Positions 46,703 to 57,516 of a stretch of DNA of 64,000 nt are shown here, piece after piece. The DNA comes from Melampsora larici-populina 98AG31 (lineage: Eukaryota > Basidiomycota > Pucciniomycetes > Pucciniales > Melampsoraceae), in NCBI RefSeq assembly GCF_000204055.1, contig NW_006768770.1, forward strand, positions 391,196 through 455,195, in the 5' to 3' direction. Every line of letters starts with the position of its first letter. Position 1 is the stretch's first letter. Made by a program: the position numbers and the translations under genes. The notes under the pieces are model-generated. The model saw nothing but the letters and a program-made list of their open reading frames with translations, was not told the origin of the DNA and made no database searches.

Positions 46703-49700
46703 ATGATTCGAGTCTCATCAAGACATTCAAACCTTTCATCCTTGATCCGATCCAAATCGATCAATCCTTCCAAACCGTTTCATTCATCAAACTTGATCTT
46801 AAACCGAACCCAATCAATTACAAATCCATCATCTCTTCATCTTCTTCATCATAGATGGTTATCAACTTCATCTTCATCTTTGGATTCATCACCAAAAGCA
46901 GTTCATCAAACTATTAGTACTGAACAAAACCAATTGGCTAAAAAAATCATTGCTAATGCTTTACCTAAATTGATTAAACCTGATGTGAAGAAAGTCTTGG
47001 TGGTCGGTAGTGGTGGGTTAAGTATTGGTCAAGCTGGGGAATTTGATTATTCTGGTAAGTTTTTCTGAAGGTCTCATTTAATCTTATCTTCTGTGTTTTG
47101 AGAAAATTGTAAAAGATTTTAATGTTGATTTTTTTTCTTTTTTTTTCTTTTTTTTTTCTAGGATCTCAGGCTATTAAAGCTTTAAGAGAATCGAATATTG
47201 AAACGATTTTAATTAATCCGAATATTGCTACCATTCAAACTTCTCATCATTTAGCTTCAGAAGTTTACTTTTTACCTATCACAGCTGATTATGTTGCATG
47301 GGTTTTAGAAAAGTAAGTCATCTCTCTAAAACCTGATATGAAAGATTTAATCCAAAAAAAACAAAACAAATTACTAAAACGTTACAACTTTTCAATAGAG
47401 AACGTCCAGATGGGATCTTACTTACTTTTGGTGGTCAGAGTGCTTTGAATGTTGGAATTCAGTTAGATAAGATGGGTATTCTTGAACGATTAGGTGTTCA
47501 AGTTCTTGGTACTCGTAAGTTTTTCATCTTGACTTTTCAGATCCAATTCGATTTTCGCATTTGGTTAATTCTTTGGATTTTAATTTTTAGCTATTCAGAC
47601 TTTAATTGTCAGTGAAGATCGGGATTTGTTCGTCAAGGCTTTAAATGGTATGTATTTCATTACTCTTGATTCTGAACCAAGCACAAACCCAGTAACTGAC
47701 ACATCATGAAAAAATTAATCTTTTCCAGAAATCGATATTCCAGCAGCTCACTCTACTGCAGTTTCAACCGTACCAGACGCACTTGCTGCCGCTAAAGAGA
47801 TTGGATACCCTGTAATCTTACGTTCTGCATTCTCTTTAGGTGGATTAGGATCAGGATTTGCTCAAAATGAAGATGAACTAAGAGATTTGAGTGCCAAGAG
47901 TCTTTCATTGAGTCCTCAAGTTTTGATTGAAAAGAGTTTGAAAGGTTGGAAAGAAGTCGAATATGAAGTCGTTCGTGATGCAGCAGATAGTCAGCGTAGT
48001 TCTTTTCGCTTACCAAACTGATCATCATCTCTTCAAAGCTGACTGATATCTTTTTTTGGATGCCCATAGATGTGATCATTTGTTGTAATATGGAAAACTT
48101 TGATCCTTTGGGAACACATACTGGTGATTCGATTGTCGTGGCTCCTTCTCAGACACTTTCCGATGATGATTATCACATGTTACGTTCGGCTGCTATCAAG
48201 ATTGTTCGTCATGTAGGTGTGGTAGGAGAGTGTAATGTTCAATACGCTCTAAACCCTCACAAACGTGAATATATGGTCATCGAGATGAATGCTCGATTAT
48301 CAAGATCTAGGTCAGTTGAACTGATCTCCCCTCAAGAACCTTTTTTGGTGTTGATCAAATCTAACGTCTGGTTGGTCGGTTTGTAGTGCTTTGGCTTCAA
48401 AAGCTACTGGATATCCATTGGCATACACAGCTGCTAAGATCGCATTAGGACACACGCTTCCTGAATTACCCAATGCAGTGACCAAGACTACAACTGCATG
48501 TTTTGAACCTTCATTGGATTACGTAGTGACCAAGATTCCTAAATGGGATTTAAAGAAATTTCAATATGTGAATCGAGAAGTAGGATCAGCTATGAAATCA
48601 GTTGGAGAAGTGATGGCGATCGGTCGAACGTTTGAAGAAAGTTTACAAAAAGCTATTAGACAAGTCGATCCAGCTTGTCAAGGATTTGAAGCTTATATCA
48701 AACCAGAAGATCTTGATCATGCTTTATCTGTTCCAACTGATACTAGATTGTTTGCAGTGGCATATGCTATGTTGGTGGAGAAATATTCGGTTGATAAGAT
48801 TTATGAACTTACAAAGATTACGAAATGGTTCTTGTATAAATTGGATAATATCGTTCAGTGTCATCGAAAATTAAAGGGATTAGATAGTTTGGATCAAGTG
48901 GATGGTGAATTGATGAGATCTGCTAAGAAATTAGGATTCTCTGATCGTCAAATCGCAACATTGGTTTCGAGTTCAGAAGGTGAAGTTCGAACTAAGCGTA
49001 AATCACTCGGCATCACACCTTTTGTCAAACGAATCGATACATTGGCAGCTGAGTATCCTGCTCATACGAATTACCTTTACACGACTTATCACGCTACCGA
49101 ACATGATTTAGAATTTGATGAGAATGGAACGATGGTCTTGGGTAGTGGAGTTTATAGGATTGGTAGTTCAGTAGAATTTGATTGGTGTGCAGTCACATGT
49201 GTTCGTAAAGTTCGAGAAATGGGTAAAAAGACAGTGATGATCAATTATAATCCGGAAACGGTTTCCACGGATTTTGATGAAGCTGATCGATTGTATTTTG
49301 AAGAACTTGGGTTTGAAAGAGTGATGGATATCTATGAACTTGAATCGGCTCAAGGTGTGATTGTTAGTGTGGGTGGACAATTACCTCAAAACATTGCACT
49401 TCGATTGAAAGAGAATGGAGTCAAGGTTCTTGGTACCGATCCAGAGATGATTGATAATGCTGAAGATCGACACAAGTTTTCAAAGACACTTGATCAAGCT
49501 GGGATCGATCAACCGGAATGGGTAGAAGTCACCACGCTTGATTCGGCTATGAAATTCGCCGATGAGGTAGGTTATCCAGTGCTGATCCGACCATCGTACG
49601 TTTTATCGGGTGCAGCCATGAATGTGGTTTGGGATCGATCGACCTTGGAACACTCACTTACTGCTGCAGCTGAAGTCTCATCTGAACATCCAGTCGTCTT

Positions 49701-50999
49701 GACCAAATTCATTGCTGGAGCTCAGGAAATCGATGTCGATGGTGTGGCTCATGAAGGCAAACTACTTGTTCATGCGGTCTCTGAACACGTCGAAAATGCT
49801 GGAGTTCACTCGGGAGATGCAACTTTGGTCTTACCACCTTTCTCATTAGAAGCTCAAGATATGGTTCGATTAAAAGAAATCGCACAAAAAGTTGCCAAAG
49901 CACTTCAGATCTCAGGACCATTTAACATGCAAATCATCAAACAACCATCCGAAAGAGCAGATGAAGATGATCAATTGAAAGTGATTGAATGTAACTTGAG
50001 AGCATCCAGATCGTTCCCATTTGTGAGTAAAGTCTTAGGAACGAACTTTATTGATATTGCCACCTCAGCCATCTTAGGAGAAAACGTACCCGAACCGATC
50101 GATTTGATGTTAGAGAAACGAGATTATTGTGCGATTAAAGTACCACAATTCTCATGGACTAGATTAGCCGGAGCCGATCCATTCCTTGGAGTCGAGATGG
50201 CATCTACAGGAGAAGTAGCATCCTTTGGACGAGATATACATGAAGCTTATTGGGCATCATTACTATCTACTACTGGATTTAAAGTACCTAAATTGAATTC
50301 AGGAATCTTGATTGGAGGAGATTTAAAGAAACCTGAATTGGTTTATTGTGCAAAGATCTTATCTAGATTAGGATTTAAATTATATTGTTCTTCGACGGAG
50401 ATTGAAAGTTATTTTGATCAACTTAGATTTGATTCAGCTTCATCAGATACATCAATGATTAAAGTTAAGAAGATTGAATTTCCTAAACGAGATAAACGAA
50501 AGTTACGAGAAGTGTTTGAAGAATATGAAATTCAATGTGTGATTAATTTGGCTAAACAACGTGGTCGAGATGTATTAGATGAAGATTATGTGGCACGTAG
50601 GAATTGTGTAGATTTTGGTAAGTGTGAAGTGAAGATTTTTTTTTTTTTTTGAAAAATGATGAGGTCAAAAAGAAAAAAAGTTGAACTGATTTGATTTGAT
50701 TTGATTTTGTCTTTCTTTTTTCACATAGGTCTTCCATTGATCAATAATGATAAATGTGCTAAATTGTTTGTTGAAGCTTTAGAAAAGAAAATCCCACAAG
50801 GAGGATTGAAAGGATATGTTGAAGGTAGTATTCCATCTGAAGTTCATAGTGTAAGTGTTTTTTTTTATCTTTCAATGATTAGGTTTTCGAGGTAGAAATT
50901 TTCTGTTTTTGTTTTCAATTGACTGATGAAAGGTTTGTATGATTTGAAAAATAGTGGAGTGAATTTGTTGGATTATCAAAAGGAAATAGACCGGTGTGA
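46703..50999 (+). CDS. CPA2: Carbamoyl-phosphate synthase, arginine-specific, large subunit (mitochondrial)
   Basis: Makes carbamoyl phosphate from bicarbonate, ATP and glutamine-derived ammonia for arginine synthesis; needs the small subunit encoded elsewhere. Nine exons (46703-47054, 47162-47312, 47399-47514, 47591-47647, 47729-47989, 48070-48310, 48387-50617, 50729-50850, 50955-50999) give 1191 residues. The first ~60 residues are Ser/Arg-rich without acids, a mitochondrial presequence. Two ATP-grasp halves follow: [20 protein letters not shown] opens the first; [20 protein letters not shown] and [19 protein letters not shown] belong to the second. The C-terminal regulatory (MGS-like) domain ends [11 protein letters not shown]. 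It is a stand-alone large subunit, not the fused pyrimidine enzyme, because no glutaminase or ATCase part is attached. Confidence 0.96.
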
Positions 51000-51238
51000 A
51001 GATGAAGGGGTTTTTTGTATCTGGTTTGAGAGTTTGGTTTGATAAATATGGTATACATAGATCTATTGAAATCCCCTTGAATATAATTTCATTAAAGAAA
51101 TAACTTGACTTTGATAAAAAAAATACAATGGATAAAGTTTAAATTTAAACTCACTCCATGGTTCATCTCTTTTTTTTTTTTTTCAAATTTTCTCTTTTTT
51201 CTCTTTTCTTTTTTGGTTCTTTGGGTAATGTGGCATTG

Positions 51239-51763
51239 AATTTGAGTGATTTTGCATATTCTGAATGTTTTTTCATGACTCTTTCTTTTGACACCTGAAT
51301 TTTTTTGATTTGATTTGCTTTGTTTAACTTTTCTTTTTTTGAATTGTGAATAGATTTTTTTTTCTTCAAAAAGATTAATCTTTCTCATTGGAACTTTTTC
51401 ATTGGAGTAATCATCATAGGATGGGATTAGTCTTTTTTGTTTGAGAAAGACTGGGTAGCTTACAAACAATGGTGTTTGGCTCAGAGAACGTGATGGAAAA
51501 TGTGTTTGATGACATTGGTATTCATCAGTGGGATTGGATTTGAATGATTATAAATTCAATTCAGAAAAGCTTGTCAGAATTTCCCGGCGGATTTGCTGAT
51601 TTTGCGTGCAGATTTGGTCAAGCTTTTGTAAATTGACTGTAACAAGCTGTGGAAATAGGCACCACAACTGGTTTGAATCAAACATGGCCGTTTGCATCAT
51701 TGCAAGCATGAGGAATTTATTTTGCCTTTACCAGAATCTTGGTAAGTTCTTTAACTCAATAGC
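51239..51763 (+). repeat. Dispersed repeat, copy 1 (uninterrupted)
   Basis: Matches 59453-59887 plus 60891-60901 in the same orientation. Shared blocks include GAATTTGAGTGATTTTGC at the start, GAGAAAGACTGG...TAGCTTACAAA in the middle, TAACAAGCTGTGGAAATAGG, and ACTCAATAG at the end; about 80 bp near 51560-51638 differ. It lies 240 bp downstream of CPA2. No coding capacity. It could be a solo LTR or another non-coding repeat. Confidence 0.8.
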
Positions 51764-52405
51764 TAGAGTCCCTCATGTGATCAGATTGATTGATTTCAGG
51801 TAAAGAGGAACAAAGATGGCTGCAACTTCTAACAGGATGAAAGATAAAAGATTTTATACAGTCTAGTGCCAAAATAACTTATTTCTTTGGGAAAAAATAT
51901 CCTAAGTTGATAAGCAGGATTACCGAGTACTTCCAAGTCGTTCCGATCTTAACAGGTCCCTATCTTTTTGAGTTGTTTGTTTGAGCTGGTCATTAGAGCC
52001 CAAATCGATAGGGACTTATTGGAAAGTCCTATCCGGTGCGCATCTTTTCCTGTACATGGCACCTGGAGACCAGCACTGGGGTGGCGCGGCGAGCGCTCTC
52101 AGAGGGGATCGACTTTGTTATCTGTTTACATCGTCCTGCTTACAATGGTGTATCTACAGGGGCCATATACCTGATCTCAAAGGACACAGGGTCCTCGCCG
52201 GTGGTGGAGCCTCAAGGCGGAGGAAATCACCCTATGGAAGCCTAGCCTGAAGTCGCTTTTGCTAGGGCCTGCAAATATCACATAAATAGACTGACCATCT
52301 TCTTTTGGGCGCTGATTTCGACTCAACCCACACGCAATTTACGCTCTCATAAGTTGAAATCTCTTACCCAACGTTCTTCTTTGACTTTTGTTGTACATAG
52401 TCAGC
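51764..52405. other. Spacer with a GC-rich, hairpin-prone block (about 51950-52260)
   Basis: GTCCCTATC (51956-51964) pairs with GATAGGGAC (52007-52015), and the following 220 bp are clearly richer in G+C than the surroundings (for example GGGGTGGCGCGGCGAGCGC near 52077). All three plus frames stay open through much of the block, which G+C richness alone can explain. No protein family was recognised. A structured RNA is possible but no RNA family was identified by eye. The remainder is the promoter of the secreted-protein gene. Confidence 0.4.
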
Positions 52406-53149
52406 ATGCTCCATCTCTTCCTAAAGATCTCCTTTCTACTATCTTCCTTGGGTATTCATGGCCTGAATGCTGAAAAACCGATATATGCGGCAGCCTGTAA
52501 CGGCGGCATGAGGTTGTACACAGGCGGGAAACAGGATGCAGGTACGTATTCGATTCAACTTTTCTCTTTATCCTCATGAACCCAGAACAAGTTACGTGCA
52601 CTGCTAATGTGAAGTTGATACGCAATTCCACATCTGAAGCATGCAGATATGTACGGACAACTGGTGAAGAACTACATTACAACTGCCAACACAACAGTTG
52701 CTTGTATGATGGTAAGCCCCTTATATAATCTAATTTTCATTACCTTTGATATATCTCATTGCTGATCGATTTCGTTTACTTATTTTAGATAAAGATTGGG
52801 TTCCTTTCAATAACTGCCGACTAGCCAACTCAGCTAACACGGGGGTTTCATTCCAAAAGTGCAAGGAATATAATTACGAGGGACAGAACAAAGGTTATAG
52901 TCAGTTCTTTTTCTTGAATCTTGCAAACCTGAGAAAATTTTCTATCCGAGACTCATCTTTTCGATTTGAATTGGTTATGTTAGCTTGTAGCAATCTTTCG
53001 GGTGTGAAATATGTTTGCCCAGAGTACAATCCTCAAAATACGGTTGGCGCCTTGAGTTAGTCGTATTTCCTTCTCAATCAGAATTCCACCTCATTGATGA
53101 TTATTTCTCCTTTCAGCATGTCTGACTTGCCGTGCGGGAAACTGGTAGA
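52406..53149 (+). CDS. Small secreted cysteine-rich protein, candidate effector
   Basis: Five exons (52406-52541, 52586-52711, 52789-52893, 52984-53055, 53118-53149) give 156 residues. The N-terminus MLHLFLKISFLLSSLGIHGL is a typical secretion signal, with cleavage likely after about residue 22. The mature part carries 11 cysteines, ending TCLTCRAGNW. No catalytic domain or known effector motif is recognised. Cys-rich secreted proteins of this size are the usual rust effector candidates; that role is inferred from size, signal peptide and repeat-rich surroundings. ATG at 52406 is chosen because the signal peptide starts there. Intron 1 is only 44 nt; all junctions are GT-AG and in frame. Confidence 0.75.
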
Positions 53150-54430
53150 TCACACGACGAACAAGACTTCTTAGGCCCTATTCTAGTACCTTGAGAACAA
53201 GGCAAAAGCAAATCCTTCAAAACTCGCGCGATCAACCCCTTATCCAAACCTTTCTGTGTATCTTGTTAATAGCCCTTTCGTGTTGATGATCTACTTGGTC
53301 ACCTGAATTCAAAGTGTTGTGTTTATGATTAACGTCAGAAAATTGTGGCTTATTGCTATTGATTTTGTGAAACCTCATATATCTCTTTCTTGTATCACTC
53401 TTGTACCACTAATCACTTCTTACCCCCATCACCACTGGTGGATTCAATGTAATAGCTGCTCCATGCACTGTAGTATAGTAATTGTCATGCACCTTGAGTG
53501 TGGGACTGATCAAAAAATGAATTGAAAGATAGCCTTGCAGTTGTTAAACACATGGTAATAAATTGGATGGTGAAAAATTGATCAAAATGGACTCACAACT
53601 TCTTAAAAGAAATGAGACAAGTGCTTGGGGTGTGGATACTTTGGAGAAGATAAACATCCGTCCCACATCAGAGGGGGCGCACAAAACAAACTCTGATGTT
53701 TTTGATCCTCAGAGAATGGGTTTTCTTTGGCAGACTGAAAGTTAAACTGTTAGATGCAGTGATACAAGCATCATTCATTTGTTTTTTTGGATTAAAAAAG
53801 AATTATCAGCACATTGCTCATATCTTTCAAAGCCAAAAAGACTGTCTCACAGGTTTCAAAGCTTTGGATTTCAGAACTCAACTCTTTAACAAATATCTGC
53901 GTGTGTCATCTTATTAGATCTCAATTGATCTAAATTGCATCCACTGCCTTGGAATATGAAGAGTTGAATACCAGAAACCTGACGCGCCCTTCCGGCCTGC
54001 TCTAAATTGTCCCAAATGTATCGCTGAGTATGCTAAAAGACCTTTGAGAGTATTTCATACTGAGTTCTGTACAACATAACTCATCACAGAGGAGGAGTTC
54101 TGGGTTTCTGTTTGAAATATCATAGCTTACATAGAGAAATTGAATCAGAGTGGTTTGTGTCTTCTTCATCAAGACTTTCAGTGATTTGAGTTCCCTCTTC
54201 TTCTTCTTCTTCTTCTTCAAACACATGAGAGTTGAATTAAATGATTAGGACGCGTAAACCATGAAATTGTAGTAGGGATTGAGAGCTTTGAAAAGCACTG
54301 CAAAAGAAAAGCAACGGCAGGGGATGTAATTCCTATTTCCGCGCATTCCCTTTGTTCTCATTGTATGCGCTTTTGAGAGACTCGAAGCACTTTCCACTGC
54401 TTTTTACTACTTTTTGTTACTTTTACATTG
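53150..54430. other. Spacer with unassigned fragments
   Basis: No supported gene. A frame near 53740-53910 has protein-like text (FFGLKKNYQHIAHIFQSQKD) and may be a transposon relic of unknown type. A CTT repeat lies at 54198-54219. Confidence 0.4.
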
Positions 54431-54800
54431 TACTTGATTTCCTGTGATCGGGCCAGTCCTATCCAGATCCGTCCTGATCAGATACATGAGAACCTTTGTA
54501 AGCCGGATCCAGCAGTATCGGATCCGGCCTTCCTATCTCATCCTCAGTTGTAAAACAACAACATCCCTGTTGTCTCTCATTGTACCACAACATTGCCTTA
54601 TTTGTACTTTGTAGACAAGATGGAGGACTGTATAAATTCCCCCGCTCTTCCCTCTGGAATAAAGACTCAAGTCACTTCTCCTTCACTCTTACCGTACCAA
54701 GTTGTGATAGGAATAATTATTTGTGTGTTATTTTTGTTTTTTCTACTTTCTAATTTTCAATCAAGACGCACCTTGATATCAAAGAGATATTGATCTATCC
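54430..54800 (+). repeat. LTR-like segment with hairpin, TATA and polyadenylation-like signals
   Basis: GCCGGATCC (54502-54510) and GGATCCGGC (54520-54528) form an inverted repeat. TATAAATT follows near 54630 and AATAAAG near 54659, the spacing expected in an LTR. It lies upstream of the second gypsy element, but no matching 3' copy was seen, so the LTR call is tentative. Confidence 0.35.
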
Positions 54801-55039
54801 CTTTCTGTTTACCTCTGTAACTTCCTTATTGTTGAACTTGAAATCTCCAATCGACGAAACATGAAAGTTCGAAGTACAAGATGAGAGAAAGCGTTTTGAG
54901 AAGAGTGATAAGTAAAGTTTGTAAGAAGAGCTATTAGCTTTAGTAAAAGAAGTACATTTGAATTACCCCAACCAAGTAAACAAAAAGAGAAAGTTAGAAG
55001 TACTTATACATTTCCCGTTTGCTCAATCTTACTTCTCTT

Positions 55040-55630
55040 TCCCATCTTTGGAAAGAGAAGTAAGTAAATTTCCTATTTTCTATTTTCACGTTGAATGTTG
55101 GTCTTGTTTTAATCTTGATATTGTTTGAACTTGTTAGCTATTGCTCTTTTAGCCCACCAGAGATCGCTATCACCTTTTGATAGCTTAAACTAACTTTGTC
55201 TATCTTGAAATCTGTACCCTCCTTTCAGATACATCGTAGTCTCAACAATCTCAATGTTTCTTTCTTCTTGACTAATTTTCCTTATTCATTATTGTTATAG
55301 GCCAGAGCCTTAGTATAGACACCTTGTAGGAGTCAGTAGCTTATCTGTGCGATTGTTGCAGTTCATCAGGTGAATAAAATCCATCTTTGGAAAGAGAACT
55401 ATTGCTCTTTTAGCCCACCAGAGATCGCTATCACCTTTTGATAGCTTAAACTAACTTTGTCTATCTTGAAATCTGTACCCTCCTTTCAGGTCAGAGCCTT
55501 AGTATAGACACCTTGTAGGATTCAGTAGCTTATCTGTGCAATTGTTGCACTTCATCGGGTCAGAGCCTTAGTATAGACACCTTGTAGGATTCAGTAGCTT
55601 ATCTGTGCAATTGTTGCACTTCATCAGGTC
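55040..55630 (+). repeat. Overlapping tandem duplications (261-bp and 69-bp periods)
   Basis: ATTGCTCTTTTAGCCCACC at 55140 recurs at 55401, and CATCTTTGGAAAGAGAA precedes both, giving a 261-bp period. Inside, the unit starting CAGAGCCTTAGTATAGACAC occurs at 55303, 55492 and 55561; the last two are 69 bp apart. It is probably the leader/LTR region of the following gypsy element. No coding content. Confidence 0.85.
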
Positions 55631-56023
55631 AATTAACCCGTGGTTCAAGACACCTAGCATATTCATACTTATTTCCTAGACCCCGTATTGGAAAGTCAAA
55701 TCCACCACAGAAGTATTCAAAATCCCCCATAGATCCTGTTGTAAGTTTCTCAGATTTCCTAGCTAGTTATCCAAATCCTTTGCGACACCTCTTTGATTAG
55801 TTAGATGATCTGATAGACGCTCCTTATACTCTATCACACACAGGACCACCAGCTACTCGAAGTTTAATCATTATAAACCAAGCACTATTTCTTGTTGAAG
55901 AACTTATTATAAAAAAAGAATACCAGTACATATTCCTTGAGACTCCGACCAAGTCTTGTTTATTATAAACACAATAACCCCGTCCATTATTCTTTTTGAC
56001 ATACAGAAAAACACCATCAAGGA

Positions 56024-57516
56024 ATGGAAGACCCTCATGGATTTGTCCAAATCCCCGCTAAGGACCTTAGACTCATCAAGGCTCAGCTACAACAGAACAA
56101 TAAGGACACCCAAGCTATTGCTGAGCTCCAAAATCAAAAACAGAAAACCCACCAAGAGCTGACCAATGCTCAGAACCACATATACCAGCTCAAACAGAGC
56201 CATCACACTCGCTCGACTCAACCTGCTCCCTTGAAACCAGATGTGTTTCGCGCAGAACCACACAAATTTGGTGGCTTTGGTGACAACACCGAGTTATGGA
56301 TTTCCAAACTAGAATCCAACTTTAGAACCCATTGCTACCCTGAGTCCGACTGGTGCAAGATGATAGGGAACTACCTCAACAAAGAAGGTCAAATGTTCTG
56401 GCATCAGGTTTGAGATACGGCCAATGGTGGAACCACCACCAACTGCCAAGAATTCCGTCTCCAGTTCCCTGCTAAGTAAAGCTGTGGTATGCTGAAAGAT
56501 GAAATTAGGGAGAAGCTCAAACTCTGCTTCTATAAAGGTGATGTAAACAAGTACATTCTGAGGTTTAGAAAGCTTGTTTGCCAAATCCCCGAGGATGACC
56601 TCCCTTTCTTCGAGCATTCCTACCTATTTCTTGACAAACTAACGGCTATCCATAGATAAGACATCAACAAACCGGAAAATAAGAAAGATATGGATATGGA
56701 GATCCTTTACGCTGCCGCCCGTGAAAGCAAGGCAAACATGAGAATCAAACAACGCAAGATTCAACCCACCAACCAAAAGTTTAACTCTGACCACAAACCT
56801 GGTTTTCACAAAAATCACAACTACTTTCAAAATCATTGTGCCTCCACACCTTTTGGACAAACTCCTGCAACTACCAGCTCTGCTGTACCTATGGACCTGG
56901 ATCTGGCGGACTTAAGCAAGGTTGAATGCTATAAGTGTCACAAAATGGGACATCTCTCCTGGAACTGCACCAAGAAGATGCCTAACAAACACTCCCAAAA
57001 TGGAAACCCCCAAGGAGACAGCAGAAAGCCTAATCTGCTCTTGATGGATCTTGTCCAAGCAATCCGTCAACCTGAATTCGTGGCCCCCTTCCAAGACCAC
57101 AAACTACACAACTTCGGATCCTTTACCACCCCGTTCAAGATGCCAACGGCCAGATGTTCCAAGCTTTGCAAGAATCAACCAAAAGTCTTGACGGACCTTG
57201 TGAAGATGGGAGAGAAGCGTTAGCCAAGTACCAACATCATTATCTCAAGGCCTTAAAAGACATGAATCAAGAGGACTTCCTTGACCTTCAAAAGGAGCGA
57301 GACACTGTTAGAGAACTCTTCAAGAAGAACTCTAAAGAAGTACGCTGTTGTGGAACCTGCTATGGCTATGGATGTGAAGACAGTCCTCCTACCATCTCCA
57401 AAGGTATAGAGTACTTTGACTCAGAAGCTCATGACTTACCCAACAGCTCCTGCAAACAATCACAAGAGGATAGTTTGGACCCCGAGATCCTCCTGGCTCA
57501 CGATCCTAATAAATGA
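56024..57516 (+). pseudogene. Gag of the second gypsy element, with stops and a frameshift
   Basis: Starts ATG at 56024 (MEDPHGFVQIPAKDLRL) with a coiled-coil-like Gln-rich segment. In frame 2 it meets TGA at 56411-56413 and two TAA codons (near 56478 and 56657), yet gag-like sequence continues. The knuckle CYKCHKMGHLSWNC is near 56930. Continuity then passes to frame 1 (57154-57516, GPCEDGREALAKYQHH...) and back to frame 2. Each stop can be explained by a C-to-T change in CGA or CAA. Confidence 0.75.

Noticed and set aside
51092..51469. Lys-rich minus-strand open frames downstream of CPA2
   Set aside because: They arise from poly-T/pyrimidine tracts; no family or splice support, and part overlaps the dispersed repeat.
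53563..53917. Two overlapping plus frames with protein-like text
   Set aside because: Different frames, no start context, no family; likely a relic of an unidentified element, too weak to call.
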